From NCBI RefSeq assembly GCF_036013955.1, contig NZ_CP107903.1, positions 9,300,001 through 9,364,000 of the forward strand: a DNA stretch of 64,000 nucleotides. Direction: 5' to 3'. Origin of the DNA: Streptomyces sp. NBC_00459 (GTDB lineage Bacteria; Actinomycetota; Actinomycetes; Streptomycetales; Streptomycetaceae). Of this stretch, positions 49,999 through 58,965 are shown piece after piece; positions within the stretch are counted from its first letter, which is position 1; the number at the start of each line of letters is the position of its first letter. The position numbers were made by a program, and so were the translations under genes. The notes under the pieces were generated by a model that saw only the letters and a program-made list of their open reading frames with translations, was not told the origin of the DNA and searched no databases.

Positions 49999-52038
49999 AT
50001 GACCGAACCCATCCGTCCGTCCCGGCGTACCGTCGTGACGGCACTCAGCGCCGCCGCCGCCGTCGTCGTCGCTCTGCCCGCCTGGCCGGAGAGCGCGCAA
50101 GCGGCGACCGCCACATCCGGCGCGGTGCTCGACACCCACCCGGCCACCGAGCCCTCCGGCACCCATGTGCGTGACGTGGGCGGCACCAACGTCGTCTTCC
50201 AGTACGGCGCGGTCCTCCCCGCCTTCGACGGCTGGCGCACGCATGAGCCCACCCGCGACTACCTGTCCCTCGACAGGAAGTGGCGCTTCCGCTTCGATCC
50301 GGCCGGCCAGGGGCTCGGTGAGGGCTGGCAGTCCGCGCACCATGACGACAGCACGTGGGGCCACATCGGCGTCCCGTCTGCCTGGGACCTGCTGGACACC
50401 CCCGGATTCGGCTCGGAGGACGGCCCCTTCGCCCAGGGCACCGCGTTCAACGACGGCTACGCCTGGTACCGCACCACCGTCGACGTACCCGGATCCTGGC
50501 GGGCCCGGCATGTACGCATCGCCTTCCTCGCGGCCGGGTACAGCGCCGAGGTCTGGCTCGACGGCAGGCATCTCGGCAAGCACGAGGGCGCCAACTCGCC
50601 CTTCGCGCTTCCGGTGGCGGGGGCGCTGAGGCCGGGAACGCGTCAGACGATCGCCGTCCGTGTCTTCCGCAAGGCCAGCTACACCGACTACACGGCCTCG
50701 CCCGCCCAGCCGGTCACCGACAACCACGAACTGCCGTACAAGCCCGTCGACTACTGGCCCTACGCGGGCCTCACCCGGTCGGCCTGGATCGAGGCGGTCC
50801 CGCAGGTCACCATCGCCAAACTGCTCGCCGTCGGCGCGAACGGGCGCCTTGAGGCACGCGCGGTCGTCGAGAACCACAGCGCCACCGACTTCGACGGCCG
50901 GCTCACCCTGGATCCCGGCCGGGGCAGCGGTGGCCGGCCCGTCGTGGTCGCCGCCCGGATCGCGGCCCGGTCGGCCGGCGTCGTACGCGTCTCGCTCCCG
51001 ATACCCCGGGCCCCGCGCTGGAGCCCCGCCTCGCCGCACACGCTGACCGCCCGCGCCACCCTGGCCGCCGGTCGGCACTCGGGCCCACGGGTGGACACGC
51101 TGTCCACCCGGTACGGCGTGCGTGAACTGACCATAGCCGACGCCCGGTTGAGGCTGAACAACAAGCCGCTGTTCCTCAAGGGACTCAACTGGCACGAGGA
51201 GACCGCCGCACACGGCAGGGCGATGACCCCGGCCGAGTACGACCGGGAACTGGGCCAGGTGAAGGCGGTGGGCGCCAACCTCATCCGCAACTGCGTCTAC
51301 AACCGCCACCCGTACGTCTACGACTGGGCGGACGAGCACGGGGTCCTGGTGATGGACGACATCGACACCATGTGGCTGAACACCGCCCAGGAGAAGCTCC
51401 AGACCGAGCGCTACGGTCTCGCCCGCGCCCTTGCCCTGACCATGGCGTGGAACCAGCACAACCACCCCTCGGTGATCCTCTGGGGGCTCCAGAACGAGTC
51501 GGAGATCGACGCCGCGGGCGCTCCGGTCTACCGGGCCTGGCTCGCCGACCTCAAGGCGGCCGTGAAGGCGGTCGACCTCACCGCCCGGCCCGTCACCTGG
51601 GCCTCCAACACCAGCAACGACCCCGCCTTCGACCTGGCCGACGTGATCGGGTTCAACGAGTACTTCGGCTACTTCTACGGCAAGGACGCCGACCTCGGCC
51701 CCACACTGGACACGGTCCACGCGAGGTATCCCGACAAGCCGATCCTGATCACCGAGAACGGCACGTGGTCCGAGGCGGGCACCCACGGCCCCGCAACCAC
51801 GCAGGGCACGGAGGAGTGGCAGGCGGCGAGCTTCACCGCCCACTGGAACCAGGTGACCGCGCGCAGCGACTTCGTCGCCGGGTTCGTCTACTGGGTACTC
51901 AAGGACTACAAGCAGCGCTGCGGGTACAACCAGGACCACAACGGCATCTCCGTCATGGGCCTGCTCACCTTCGAGGAGGAACGGCCCAAGCTCGTCCACG
52001 AGGTGTTCCGGAAGGCGGTCATTCCCGGGGACAGGTGA
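49999..52038 (+). CDS. Secreted glycoside hydrolase family 2 protein (beta-glucuronidase/galactosidase type)
   Basis: 679 residues. A Tat-type signal peptide (SRRTVVTALSAAAAVVVALPAW...AQA) exports it folded. The sugar-binding domain (WRFRFDPAGQGLGEGW, VPSAWDL), immunoglobulin-like domain and TIM barrel follow. Acid/base Glu is in GLQNESEID and the nucleophile Glu in ITENGTW; NWHEE and WNQHNHPSVI also match GH2. It probably releases galactose- or glucuronate-type sugars outside the cell, feeding the importer downstream. ATG 49999 has only CAGG upstream. Terminated by the hairpin at 52058-52090. Confidence 0.92.
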   Translation: MTEPIRPSRRTVVTALSAAAAVVVALPAWPESAQAATATSGAVLDTHPATEPSGTHVRDVGGTNVVFQYGAVLPAFDGWRTHEPTRDYLSLDRKWRFRFDPAGQGLGEGWQSAHHDDSTWGHIGVPSAWDLLDTPGFGSEDGPFAQGTAFNDGYAWYRTTVDVPGSWRARHVRIAFLAAGYSAEVWLDGRHLGKHEGANSPFALPVAGALRPGTRQTIAVRVFRKASYTDYTASPAQPVTDNHELPYKPVDYWPYAGLTRSAWIEAVPQVTIAKLLAVGANGRLEARAVVENHSATDFDGRLTLDPGRGSGGRPVVVAARIAARSAGVVRVSLPIPRAPRWSPASPHTLTARATLAAGRHSGPRVDTLSTRYGVRELTIADARLRLNNKPLFLKGLNWHEETAAHGRAMTPAEYDRELGQVKAVGANLIRNCVYNRHPYVYDWADEHGVLVMDDIDTMWLNTAQEKLQTERYGLARALALTMAWNQHNHPSVILWGLQNESEIDAAGAPVYRAWLADLKAAVKAVDLTARPVTWASNTSNDPAFDLADVIGFNEYFGYFYGKDADLGPTLDTVHARYPDKPILITENGTWSEAGTHGPATTQGTEEWQAASFTAHWNQVTARSDFVAGFVYWVLKDYKQRCGYNQDHNGISVMGLLTFEEERPKLVHEVFRKAVIPGDR

Positions 52039-52057
52039 CGCCAGGCGGTGACGCCGA

Positions 52058-52090
52058 AAGAGGGGAGGGGCGATCTGCCCCTCCCCTCTT
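52058..52090. terminator. Terminator between convergent GH2 and permease genes
   Basis: Perfect 14-bp stem AAGAGGGGAGGGGC / GCCCCTCCCCTCTT with loop GATCT, 20 bp after the GH2 stop, followed by TGTGTTGT. Likely bidirectional. Confidence 0.85.
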
Positions 52091-52157
52091 GTGTTGTCGC
52101 CCCCTTGTGCCGGCGGCGAGTGCCACTTCGGCTCCCGGTGCCGTGACGCGGTCGGCG

Positions 52158-53087
52158 TCAGCCCTTTACGCTGCCCTCGGTCAGGCCGCTGCGCCAGAAA
52201 CGCTGCAGGGTGACCATGGCGATCATCAGGGGGACGACCGAGACGAAGGCACCTCCAACGGTCAGCTGATAGAGCTGCGGTTGGCGGTCGGCGAAGGACT
52301 GCCACGACGTCAGACCGAGGGTGATGGGGTACAGCTTGGAGTCGGAGAGCATGACCAGCGGCAGGAAGTAGTTGTTCCAGATGCCGACGAACTGGAACAG
52401 GAAGATCGTCACCAGGGCGGGGGTCATGATGCGCAGAGCGACGACCGTGAAGATGCGGACCTCTCCCGCGCCGTCGATGCGCGCCGCCTCCAGCAGCTCG
52501 TCCGGTATGGATGCCGCGGCGTAGATCCGGCACAGGTACACGCCGAAGGGACTGACGAAGCTCGGCAGCAGTACGGCCCAGTAGGTGTTGGCCAGGCCCG
52601 CCTTGCTGAACAGCAGGTACATGGGCAGCGCCAGCGCCGTGGCGGGGATCAGGACGCCACCCAGCACGATGTTGAAGATCGTGTCGCGGCCGGTGAAGGA
52701 GAACTTGGCCAGCGCGTAGCCGGACATCGCGGCCAGAAGCGTCGCCACGGCCGCGCCGACACCTGCGTACAGCAGGCTGTTGGCGGCCCAGCGCAGGTAG
52801 ATCGCGTCGTCGTAGGTGACCACCTCGCGCAGATTGCTCAGGAACCGGGGATGGGAGAACCACAACCCGAAGCTGCCGAACAGGTCGCCGGTGGACTTGG
52901 TGGATGCCACGGCCAGCCAGTACACCGGGAGCAGGAAGTACCCGGCGGCCGCCACCAGCAGGCCGGTCACCAGGATGCGACTGCGAGCGGTGACCCCGGT
53001 GATGCCGCCGCGCGGCGTCGTGCCGTCGTCGGAGGCCGGCGTCTCGCCACTCGGCGGGAGTGTGCGGGCCGGCGTATGGAGACTCAC
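52158..53087 (-). CDS. Sugar ABC importer permease (MalG type)
   Basis: 309 residues with six transmembrane helices after a cytoplasmic N-terminus. The EAA loop is SIPDELLEAARIDGAGEVRIFTVVALRIMTPALVT, and PVYWLAVASTKSTGDLFG, NSLLYAGVGAAVATLLAAMSGYALAKF and QFVGIWNNYFLPLV are typical. GTG 53085-53087 overlaps the stop of permease 1 (GTGA) behind GAGAGG. With permease 1 and the lipoprotein it forms a CUT1-type importer; no ATPase gene is present, so a shared MsiK-like ATPase is likely, as is usual in Streptomyces. Confidence 0.93.
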   Translation of the reverse strand: MSLHTPARTLPPSGETPASDDGTTPRGGITGVTARSRILVTGLLVAAAGYFLLPVYWLAVASTKSTGDLFGSFGLWFSHPRFLSNLREVVTYDDAIYLRWAANSLLYAGVGAAVATLLAAMSGYALAKFSFTGRDTIFNIVLGGVLIPATALALPMYLLFSKAGLANTYWAVLLPSFVSPFGVYLCRIYAAASIPDELLEAARIDGAGEVRIFTVVALRIMTPALVTIFLFQFVGIWNNYFLPLVMLSDSKLYPITLGLTSWQSFADRQPQLYQLTVGGAFVSVVPLMIAMVTLQRFWRSGLTEGSVKG

Positions 53088-53989
53088 GCGTCCCCACCTC
53101 TCTTGTTGATCAGCCGCAGAAAACCGAAGGAGAGCACGAACGCGGCGAGGGCGAGCAGGACCGCCTCGGCAGCGGCGAGGTGGTAGTTGTCGTTGGTGAA
53201 CGCCTCGTTGTAGGCGCTGAGGTTGGGGGTGTAGGCGCTGTCGATACTCGACGAGACGGGCTTGAGCACCAGCGGTTCCGCGAACAGTTGCAGCGTGCCG
53301 ATGATGGTGAAGACCGTGGTGAGGATCAGCGCCGGGCGCAGCAGCGGCAGTTTGACGTACCGGACCGTCGCCCACGCACTGGCACCGTCGATGCGGGCGG
53401 CCTCGTACAGCTCCGCGGGGATGGTACGCAGCTGTGCGACGAGAACCAGGACGTTGTAGCCGGCGAACTCCCAGGTGACGATGTTCGCGATGGACCACAG
53501 AACCGTGTTTCCGCCCAGCAGGTCGACCGACACCCCCAGATGGCGCATGCCGTCCACGAGCGGGCTGACTCCCGGTACGTAGAGGAAGCCCCACAGGATG
53601 GACGCGATGACGCCCGGAACGCCGTAGGGCAGGAAGAAGGCGGCGCGGAAGAACCGCACGCCTCTGGCCGAGGCGCTGTCCAGCAGCAGCGCGAGCCCGG
53701 CGGACAACGCGACCATCACCGGCACCTGGACGGCCGCGAACAGCAGTACGCGGCCGATGCTGCGCAGAAAGGCGTGATCGGACAACGCGTCGGAGTAGTT
53801 GTCCAGCGCCACGAAGACGGTATGGCTGCCGCCGAGCCCCAGGGCCCCGGTGTACTCGACATCCATGACGCTCTGGTGCACGGCGTAGCCGATGGGGAGG
53901 GCGAAGGCCAGGAGGAACAGCAGGAGGAACGGCGCGACAAAGGCGAAGGGCGCCAGGTTTCTGCGGCGACGGGGTGCTCGGGTAGCCAT
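53084..53989 (-). CDS. Sugar ABC importer permease (MalF type)
   Basis: 301 residues, six transmembrane helices after a basic N-terminus (RAPRRRRN). The EAA loop is TIPAELYEAARIDGASAWATVRYVKLPLLRPALIL; RGVRFFRAAFFLPYGVPGVIASILWGFLY is also diagnostic. It follows the substrate-binding-protein gene after a 64-bp gap and overlaps the second permease by 4 nt. Confidence 0.93.
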   Translation of the reverse strand: MATRAPRRRRNLAPFAFVAPFLLLFLLAFALPIGYAVHQSVMDVEYTGALGLGGSHTVFVALDNYSDALSDHAFLRSIGRVLLFAAVQVPVMVALSAGLALLLDSASARGVRFFRAAFFLPYGVPGVIASILWGFLYVPGVSPLVDGMRHLGVSVDLLGGNTVLWSIANIVTWEFAGYNVLVLVAQLRTIPAELYEAARIDGASAWATVRYVKLPLLRPALILTTVFTIIGTLQLFAEPLVLKPVSSSIDSAYTPNLSAYNEAFTNDNYHLAAAEAVLLALAAFVLSFGFLRLINKRGGDA

Positions 53990-54053
53990 CAGGGTTCTTT
54001 CTGGAGTCCGGAGGGGAGAACGGCGGCGGCCGTGTCCCGCCCTCCGGAGGTGG

Positions 54054-55400
54054 TCACTTGCCGGTGGAGACCTTCAGGCCCTTCCTCTTCAGGTCCTCGA
54101 CGGTCTGCTTCTGCGCCTGCTGGACCGCGGAGACGAACGTGCCCTTGCCGGCCAGGGCGGCCTGGAAGCCGTCGTTGAGGTGCTGGTAGGTGGCGTCGAT
54201 GGTCGGTATCCACTTCCACGAGGTGTCGATGCTCTTGTCCGCCTGTGCGAAGACCTCGTTGTACTTCTGCCCTCCGAAGAACGGTGACGGCTTGTCCAGT
54301 GAGGAGCCCTTGTATCCGTCGGCCGAAGCAGGCCAGCCGTATCCGCCCTGGAGGAGCAGGTCGACGCTCGCGGGGTCCGTGTTGAGCCATTCGGCGAACT
54401 TCAGGGCCTCGGGGATGTGCTTGGCGCCCTTGAGGACAGCCGTGGAGGATCCTCCCCAGTTCGCGGAGACGTTCGAGCCCTTCGTCCACTGCGGCATGGG
54501 TGCGACGGCCCATTTGCCGGTGGTCTGGGGAGCGTTTCCGCTGATGATGGCGTCGCCCCACTGGGCGCTGACCCATGAGGTGATGGCACCGGTCTGCAGG
54601 TCCTTGTACCAGCCGTTGGCGAAGTCGGGTTCGGTCTTGATCACTTTCTTGCTGCGCAGGTCGTCCCAGAAGGCGGCGACCTTGAGGGTCTGCGGGGAGT
54701 CGATGTTCACCGACCAGGTGTCGCCGTTCACGCCGAACCACTTGGCGCCGGCCTGCCAGGCGAGTGCGGTGAACCAGGCGGAGTTGCCGGCGGGGAAGGT
54801 GCTGATGTAGGCCTTCGGGTCGGCGGCGTGGATCTTCTGCGCGGCCTGGGCGAACTCGTCCCAGGTGGCGGGCGGCTCGATGCCCCACTTCTTGTACAGG
54901 TCGGAGCGGTAGAACAGGCCCATCGGACCGGACGCCTGGGGGATCGCGTAGACGGCCGAGCCGAAGACTCCCTGCTGCCACTGCCAGTCCACGAACTTCG
55001 ACCGGTCCTTGTCCGCGCCGTACTGGGACAGGTTCACCAGTCCGTTCTCCAGCAGGAACGAGGGGATCTCCTGGTACTCCACCTGTGCCAGGTCGGGTGC
55101 GTTGCCGCTCTTGAGCGCGGCGCGCATCTTGGCGTAGCCGCCGCTGCTGCCCGCCGGGATCTTCTCCAGTTTGACGTGGATGTCCGGGTGGGTGGCGTTC
55201 CACTTGTCGACAGCCTTGTCGACACCGGGAACCCACGACCAGAAGCGCAGGTCGACCTTCTGGCCGGGCTTGACAGGTGCCTGGACCGCGGGGTCCTTCG
55301 AACCTGACGAACCCCCGCAGGCGGAGATCAGCAGGGAGGCGGTGGCAAGGGTGACGGCGAGTGCGCCCCGGCTTCTGCGGAGGCGTGTGGTGCGGCTCAT
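54054..55400 (-). CDS. Extracellular solute-binding lipoprotein of sugar ABC importer
   Basis: 448 residues. A signal peptide ends in lipobox LLISAC (Cys28); the CUT1 binding-protein fold follows: VDLRFWSWVPGVDKAVDKWNATHPDIHVKLEKIP, KSGNAPDLAQVEYQEIPSFLLENGLVNL, YRSDLYKKWGIEPPATWDEFAQAA and AEWLNTDPASVDLLL. It delivers an oligosaccharide to the two permeases encoded downstream. ATG 55398-55400 has AAAAGGA 10 nt upstream. Its promoter lies in the divergent region with the second TATTCATAAnTAAT site. Confidence 0.93.
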   Translation of the reverse strand: MSRTTRLRRSRGALAVTLATASLLISACGGSSGSKDPAVQAPVKPGQKVDLRFWSWVPGVDKAVDKWNATHPDIHVKLEKIPAGSSGGYAKMRAALKSGNAPDLAQVEYQEIPSFLLENGLVNLSQYGADKDRSKFVDWQWQQGVFGSAVYAIPQASGPMGLFYRSDLYKKWGIEPPATWDEFAQAAQKIHAADPKAYISTFPAGNSAWFTALAWQAGAKWFGVNGDTWSVNIDSPQTLKVAAFWDDLRSKKVIKTEPDFANGWYKDLQTGAITSWVSAQWGDAIISGNAPQTTGKWAVAPMPQWTKGSNVSANWGGSSTAVLKGAKHIPEALKFAEWLNTDPASVDLLLQGGYGWPASADGYKGSSLDKPSPFFGGQKYNEVFAQADKSIDTSWKWIPTIDATYQHLNDGFQAALAGKGTFVSAVQQAQKQTVEDLKRKGLKVSTGK

Positions 55401-55488
55401 GGGAGGAGGTCCTTTTCCTGGCTTCGTACCGGAGGGGCCTGTTGCTTGCCGGTCAGTCTTGGAGCGGCGTCGCCACCCCGTCAAGATA

Positions 55489-55508
55489 TATTCATAATTA
55501 ATTGAAAC
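55489..55508. promoter_or_regulatory. Operator candidate TATTCATAATTAAT (divergent ABC / SDR promoters)
   Basis: Plus-strand TATTCATAATTAATTG lies between the solute-binding-protein gene and the SDR gene. Its core matches the site at 49939-49962 at 13 of 14 positions; no other strongly AT-rich island occurs in this gene group. Probably bound by the FCD/GntR regulator encoded at 56383. Confidence 0.6.
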
Positions 55509-55550
55509 AGCTATGGTGGGGCGCAGGCAGCCGGAAAGAAGAGGTAAACG

Positions 55551-56312
55551 ATGACGGAGTGCCACAGGATGGCCGGACGGGTGGCGGTGATCACCGGCGC
55601 CGCGCACGGCATCGGCGCGGCCACGGCGCGAAGGCTCGCGGCAGAGGGCGCGACAGTCGTGGTGACGGACGTGGACGACGCTGCGGGCAAGACGCTCGCC
55701 GCGGACATCGAGGACAGCGGGGGCCGCGCGGAGTACGTGCGCTGCGACGTCACCTCGGCCGCCGACTGGGAGAACCTTGCCCGCCACGTCGAGGAGCGGC
55801 ACGGGCGCCTGGACGTCCTGCACAGCAACGCCTTCGCCCAGGTCAACAAGCCCGCCCATGAGCTGAGCGAGGCCGAGTGGGACGGTCAGATGGCCGTACT
55901 GCTCAAGCCGGCCTGGCGGGCCATGAAGACCTTCGCCGTCATGCTGCGCGAGGCCTCGGGATCCGTCGTCCTCACCTCCTCGGTGCACGCGGTCATGGGC
56001 CTGCCCGGCCACGCCGCCTACGCCGCCGCGAAGGGCGCGCTGTGCTCGCTGGGACGGCAGCTGGCCGTCGAGTACGGGCCGGACATCCGGGTCAACACCG
56101 TGCTGCCCGGACCCATCCTCACCGCCGCCTGGGACGGCATCCCGGAGGCCGACCGGGCACGCAGTGTGGCCGCCACGGCCGCGAGGCGGTTCGGGCAGCC
56201 GGAGGAGGTGGCCGCCGCCGTCGCCTTCCTGGCATCGGCGGACGCTTCCTACGTGACCGGGGCGAGCCTCGTGGTTGATGGAGGATGGAGCGTCATGAAG
56301 GAGTCCTCGTGA
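55551..56312 (+). CDS. SDR-family dehydrogenase (probable sugar 1-dehydrogenase)
   Basis: 253 residues, classical short-chain dehydrogenase. NAD(P) site TGAAHGIGAATARRLA (about 15-30), VTDVDD (Asp selects NAD), active-site Ser in SSVHAVMGLPG and Tyr-x3-Lys in HAAYAAAKGAL. The usual NNAG motif is HSNAFAQ. In this cluster the likely job is oxidising an aldose such as D-galactose at C1 to its lactone, the first step of the DeLey-Doudoroff route; substrate is inferred. ATG 55551 follows GAAGAGG. Confidence 0.85.
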   Translation: MTECHRMAGRVAVITGAAHGIGAATARRLAAEGATVVVTDVDDAAGKTLAADIEDSGGRAEYVRCDVTSAADWENLARHVEERHGRLDVLHSNAFAQVNKPAHELSEAEWDGQMAVLLKPAWRAMKTFAVMLREASGSVVLTSSVHAVMGLPGHAAYAAAKGALCSLGRQLAVEYGPDIRVNTVLPGPILTAAWDGIPEADRARSVAATAARRFGQPEEVAAAVAFLASADASYVTGASLVVDGGWSVMKESS

Positions 56313-56382
56313 GAGGCGCGCACCCCGCGACGGGCCGTGCGCGGCCTCGGCGAACAGGACCGGAACGGAAACGGAGAACACG

Positions 56383-57138
56383 GTGATCCATCCCGGTAGG
56401 GGGCTGCACGGCCAGGCGGTTGAGGAGCTGGGCCGACGCATCATCCGCGGCGACTACCCCCCGGGCTCCGTGGTGGACCCGACCAACTTCGAGACGGAAC
56501 TGGGCGTCAGCAAGACCGTGGTCCGCGAGGCCATGCGTGTGCTCGCGTCCAAGGGCCTGTTGGAGTCGCGGCAGAAACGCGGTACGACCATCAGGCCCCG
56601 CGCCGACTGGAACCTGCTCGACAGCGACCTGCTGCGCTGGCAGGGCAGCAGCGCTCCGACCGACGGTTTCCTGGAGGACCTCGCGGAGGTCCGCGCGATC
56701 GTCGAGCCCGCCGGCGCGCGGCTCGCCGCGGTCCGCCGTACCCCGGCCGACCTGGACGCGATGCGGCAGGCACTGGCCGCGATGGCGGCGGCGGGCACGG
56801 ACGCGGCGGCGATGGTCGAGGCGGACCTGGCCTTCCACCGCGCCCTCCTGGACGCCGCCCACAACGAACTGCTCAGCCGTATGGAGGTCGTCATCGAAGC
56901 CGGCCTGCGCGTCCGCGACCGGATCGTGCACGGCGCCCAGCACTTCTCCGACTCCATCCCCGTGCACCAGGAACTGGTCGACGCCGTCGAGGCGGGCGAC
57001 CCGGACGCCGCCGCGGCGGCCGTCGCATCGCTCCTGGCGCAGGCCTCCGACGACCTGGCCGCCGTACAGGCCAGGAAAGACAGGGAAGACCGCGCCGCCG
57101 ACGTCGCGACCGACACGCCGCCGAAGGAAATTCCTTGA
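56383..57138 (+). CDS. FCD-domain GntR-family regulator
   Basis: 251 residues. N-terminal winged HTH (AVEELGRRIIRGDYPPGSVVDPTNFETELGVSKTVVREAMRVLASKGLLESRQKRGT) and C-terminal FCD ligand domain (LEDLAEVRAIVEPAGARLAAVRRTP, DLAFHRALLDAAHNELLSRM, HQELVDAVEAGDPDAAAAAV). Such regulators (for example DgoR) sense sugar acids. GTG 56383 has GGAGA 7 nt upstream. It overlaps the dehydratase gene by 4 nt. It probably binds the two TATTCATAAnTAAT sites. Confidence 0.92.
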   Translation: MIHPGRGLHGQAVEELGRRIIRGDYPPGSVVDPTNFETELGVSKTVVREAMRVLASKGLLESRQKRGTTIRPRADWNLLDSDLLRWQGSSAPTDGFLEDLAEVRAIVEPAGARLAAVRRTPADLDAMRQALAAMAAAGTDAAAMVEADLAFHRALLDAAHNELLSRMEVVIEAGLRVRDRIVHGAQHFSDSIPVHQELVDAVEAGDPDAAAAAVASLLAQASDDLAAVQARKDREDRAADVATDTPPKEIP

Positions 57139-58280
57139 AGATAACCGGACTTGAGACGTTCCTGGTGGCTCCGCGCTGGCTGTTCCTGCGCGTCGCCACC
57201 GACGAGGGCGTCACCGGCTGGGGCGAACCCGTCGTCGAGGGCCGCGCCGAGACCGTACGCGCAGCGGTCCACGAACTGGCCGACTACCTCGTCGGCCGCG
57301 ACCCGCTGCGCATCGAGGACCACTGGCAGGTACTCACCAAGGGCGGCTTCTACCGCGGCGGTCCCATCCTCTCCAGCGCCGTCGCCGGTATCGACCAGGC
57401 CCTCTGGGACATCGCGGGCAAGACCTACGGCGTCCCGGTGCACCGCCTCCTCGGCGGCCCGGTCCGTGACCGCGTCCGCATGTACGCCTGGATCGGCGGC
57501 GACCGCCCCAGCGACGTCGCGGAACTGGCCGAGGAACAGATGAAAGCCGGCTTCACCGCCGTCAAGATGAACGGCTCGGCCGAACTCGCCCCCATCGACA
57601 CCCCGGCACGCACCGCCGAGGTCGTCGAACGCGTCGCGGCCGTCCGTGAGGTGCTCGGCGACGAGCGGGACATCGCTGTCGACTTCCACGGCCGCGCCTC
57701 CACCGCCATGTCACGCCGCCTGCTGCCCCAACTGGAGCCGCTGCACCCGCTGTTCGTCGAAGAGCCGGTCGCGCCGGAACACTCGGCCAACCTGCGCAGC
57801 CTCGTCGAGTCCACGAGCATCCCGCTCGCCACCGGCGAACGCCTTTACTCCCGCTGGGACTTCCGCGACGTCCTGGCCAGCGGCATCGCCGTCGCCCAGC
57901 CCGACCTTTCGCACGCCGGCGGCATCTCCGAGGTCCGCCGTATCTCGGCCATGGCCGAGATGTACGACGTCGTCATGGCCCCGCACTGCCCGCTCGGCCC
58001 GATCGCCCTGGCAGCGAGCCTCCAGATCGCCTTCTCCGTACCGAACTTCCTCATCCAGGAACAGAGCATGGGCATCCACTACAACCAGCAGTGCGACCTG
58101 CTGGAGTACGTGATGGACCCCGAACCCTTCCGGTTCCGGGACGGATACGCCGTCGCCTCCACCCGCCCGGGTCTCGGCGTCGAGATCGACGAGAAGGCGG
58201 TGCGCCACGCCGCCGAGACCGGACACCGCTGGCGCAACCCCGTATGGCGCGGCCCCGACGGGGCGTTCACCGAGTGGTGA
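57135..58280 (+). CDS. dgoD: Galactonate-dehydratase-like enolase-superfamily enzyme
   Basis: 381 residues. The enolase-superfamily dehydratase chemistry is visible in KMNGSAE, DFHGRAS (Asp), EEPVAPEHS (Glu), TGERLYSRWDF (Glu/Arg), QPDLSHAGGI and MAPHCPLGPIALA (catalytic His). It removes water from galactonate to give 2-keto-3-deoxygalactonate. Length equals that of E. coli DgoD. The start is TTG 57135, overlapping the upstream stop, with GAAGGAA 6 nt before it. A gluconate or arabinonate dehydratase role is possible. Confidence 0.9.
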   Translation: MKITGLETFLVAPRWLFLRVATDEGVTGWGEPVVEGRAETVRAAVHELADYLVGRDPLRIEDHWQVLTKGGFYRGGPILSSAVAGIDQALWDIAGKTYGVPVHRLLGGPVRDRVRMYAWIGGDRPSDVAELAEEQMKAGFTAVKMNGSAELAPIDTPARTAEVVERVAAVREVLGDERDIAVDFHGRASTAMSRRLLPQLEPLHPLFVEEPVAPEHSANLRSLVESTSIPLATGERLYSRWDFRDVLASGIAVAQPDLSHAGGISEVRRISAMAEMYDVVMAPHCPLGPIALAASLQIAFSVPNFLIQEQSMGIHYNQQCDLLEYVMDPEPFRFRDGYAVASTRPGLGVEIDEKAVRHAAETGHRWRNPVWRGPDGAFTEW

Positions 58281-58329
58281 CCGCCATCGGACCGTGCCCC
58301 GAACCCACGCGCAAGGAGAGCCCGCTCCC

Positions 58330-58965
58330 ATGAACCCGGCGGAACCGAACCTGGTGGAATCGCTCCGCGCCCACCGCCTGCTGGCGATCGTCCGCGGCAA
58401 GGACCCCGCCGCGGCCCTGAACACCGTACGCACCCTCGCCGAGGAGGGCATCGCGGCCATCGAGGTCTCGCTGACCGCCGCGGACGCCCTGACCGTCATA
58501 CGTCGGGCCCGCGCCGAACTGGGCCCCGACGCACTCCTCGGCGCCGGCACCGTACGCTCGGCCGCGGACGCCGCCCGAGCCGTGGACGCCGGAGCGTCGT
58601 ACCTCGTCACACCGGCCCTCGTCGACGGGCTTGAGCAGTACGGCGTACCCGTGCTGATGGGCGCCCTGACACCCAGCGAGATCGAAGCCGCGCTCGCACG
58701 GGGCGCCGCCGCGATCAAGCTCTTCCCCGGCTCCTTCGGCGGCCCCGGCTATCTGAAGGCCCTGCGCGATCCCTTCCCCGAGGTGCCCTTCGTGCCGGTC
58801 GGCGGAGTGGACGCGCGGGCCGCCCGCGACTACCTGGACCGGGGCGCCATCGCCGTCGGTGTCGGCTCCCCGCTCGTCGGTGACGCGGCCGACGGCGGCG
58901 ACCTGGACCAACTCCGCCTCCGCGCGGCCGGGTTCCGCAAGGTGGCGGCGGGGGAGACACCGTGA
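58330..58965 (+). CDS. 2-keto-3-deoxy-6-phosphogluconate/galactonate aldolase
   Basis: 211 residues, a class I aldolase of the KDPG family. LLAIVRGKDPAAAL, GIAAIEVSLTAADAL, GAGTVRSAADAARAVDAGASYLVTP and Schiff-base Lys in AAIKLFPGSFGGPGYLKALRDPFP are diagnostic; FVPVGGVDARAARDYLDRGAIAVGVGSPL binds phosphate. It splits the phosphorylated 2-keto-3-deoxy acid into pyruvate and glyceraldehyde-3-phosphate. ATG 58330 has AAGGAGAG upstream; overlaps the kinase by 4 nt. Confidence 0.93.
   Translation: MNPAEPNLVESLRAHRLLAIVRGKDPAAALNTVRTLAEEGIAAIEVSLTAADALTVIRRARAELGPDALLGAGTVRSAADAARAVDAGASYLVTPALVDGLEQYGVPVLMGALTPSEIEAALARGAAAIKLFPGSFGGPGYLKALRDPFPEVPFVPVGGVDARAARDYLDRGAIAVGVGSPLVGDAADGGDLDQLRLRAAGFRKVAAGETP

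Noticed and set aside
49990..53097. A 1035-codon minus-strand frame antisense to the GH2 gene
   Set aside because: Antisense shadow of a well-supported gene; composition is low-complexity Gly/Val/Arg and codon bias is wrong.
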